A stretch of DNA of 64,000 nucleotides, taken from assembly GCA_900199655.1 (NCBI GenBank), contig FZRE01000002.1, positions 1-64,000 of the forward strand. The letters run 5' to 3'. Positions 63,861 to 64,000 of the stretch are shown in pieces (the first letter of the stretch is position 1; every line of letters begins with the position of its first letter). The DNA comes from Prevotellaceae bacterium KH2P17 (lineage in GTDB: Bacteria > Bacteroidota > Bacteroidia > Bacteroidales > Bacteroidaceae). The position numbers and the translations under genes are program-made. Below the pieces are notes generated by a model, which did no database searches, was not told the DNA's origin, and worked only from the letters and a program-made list of their open reading frames with translations.

Positions 63861-64000
63861 CCCCTGATTATCAGATTTTTGCAGCATGAAGGCAAAAATC
63901 AGCCCGCTGAAAGGGCGCCATCAAGCCCCACGGAAGCATCCTTCAAGCCTCCTGAATGCGCCTTTCCATCTGCCCGAAGCTATCCTTCAGCCTCCTTGAA
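63861..64000. repeat. Repeat-rich tail with CTTCAAGC units
   Basis: No gene. It carries several CCTTCAAGC / CATCAAGC / CCTTCAGCCTCC units of the family seen at 35200, 47499 and 53668, and an AAAATCAG-type segment like that in the 383-bp repeats. The stretch continues past the window end. Confidence 0.5.

Overview
The window is Bacteroidales DNA. Evidence: promoters of the TTTG / TAnnTTTG type, SusC/SusD pairs, an ECF sigma/FecR pair, a DUF6377-type regulator and Bacteroides-style mobilization genes. The right part (about 27.4-64 kb) is GC-rich host chromosome and could be Prevotellaceae or a relative; I cannot name the species. The left part (1-27.4 kb) is clearly more AT-rich and is an inserted element.

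Region 1-27,426: an integrative, probably mobilizable element in a tRNA gene with anticodon CAU. A 43-bp direct repeat (1-43 and 27384-27426) is the 3' part of that tRNA and marks attL and attR. Pairs of TGAATTTCAC, 11 bp apart, lie just inside both ends. The mobility module runs left to right: tyrosine integrase, DUF4143-type ATPase, an unknown gene, small HTH protein, RepA-like ATPase, Toprim protein, a hairpin-rich oriT-like region and a MobV relaxase. No conjugation (Tra) genes are present, so transfer would need a helper. The cargo is a single leftward run: ECF sigma, FecR, SusC, SusD, NlpC/P60-like lipoprotein, FISUMP protein, GH109 with a twin-arginine signal, S9 peptidase, GH36, a GH109 without signal, M20 amidohydrolase, tatA, tatC. 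I read it as a mobile polysaccharide-utilization locus for alpha-GalNAc/alpha-Gal glycopeptides (mucin or blood-group type). It appears to bring its own minimal Tat translocase to export the NAD-dependent GH109. This is the most interesting system in the window.

Region 27.4-35 kb: chromosomal housekeeping and accessory genes. These are the tRNA, a GHL10-type hydrolase, a calcium-type P-ATPase, a small lipoprotein, four iterated 22-bp palindromes, a structured leader resembling a cobalamin riboswitch, ribF, a CPBP protease and an AT-rich orphan gene. A 750-bp gene-free stretch of repeats follows.

Region 35.4-47.3 kb: a compact locus of DUF6377 regulator, SusC, SusD, GH30, surface glycan-binding lipoprotein and GH3. 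The order matches the beta-1,6-glucan locus known from Bacteroides thetaiotaomicron.

Region 47.3-58.5 kb: a leftward cluster of TonB-dependent receptor, small lipoprotein, small secreted protein, DUF4876 protein, DUF6850 protein and M16 metalloprotease. It is bracketed by two 383-bp non-coding direct repeats that differ at 12 positions with no indels. I infer an uptake/processing system with an unknown ligand.

Region 58.5-64 kb: a DIP1984-family protein, a large discoidin-GH2 enzyme, a divergent esterase with a strong terminator, and another repeat-rich tail.
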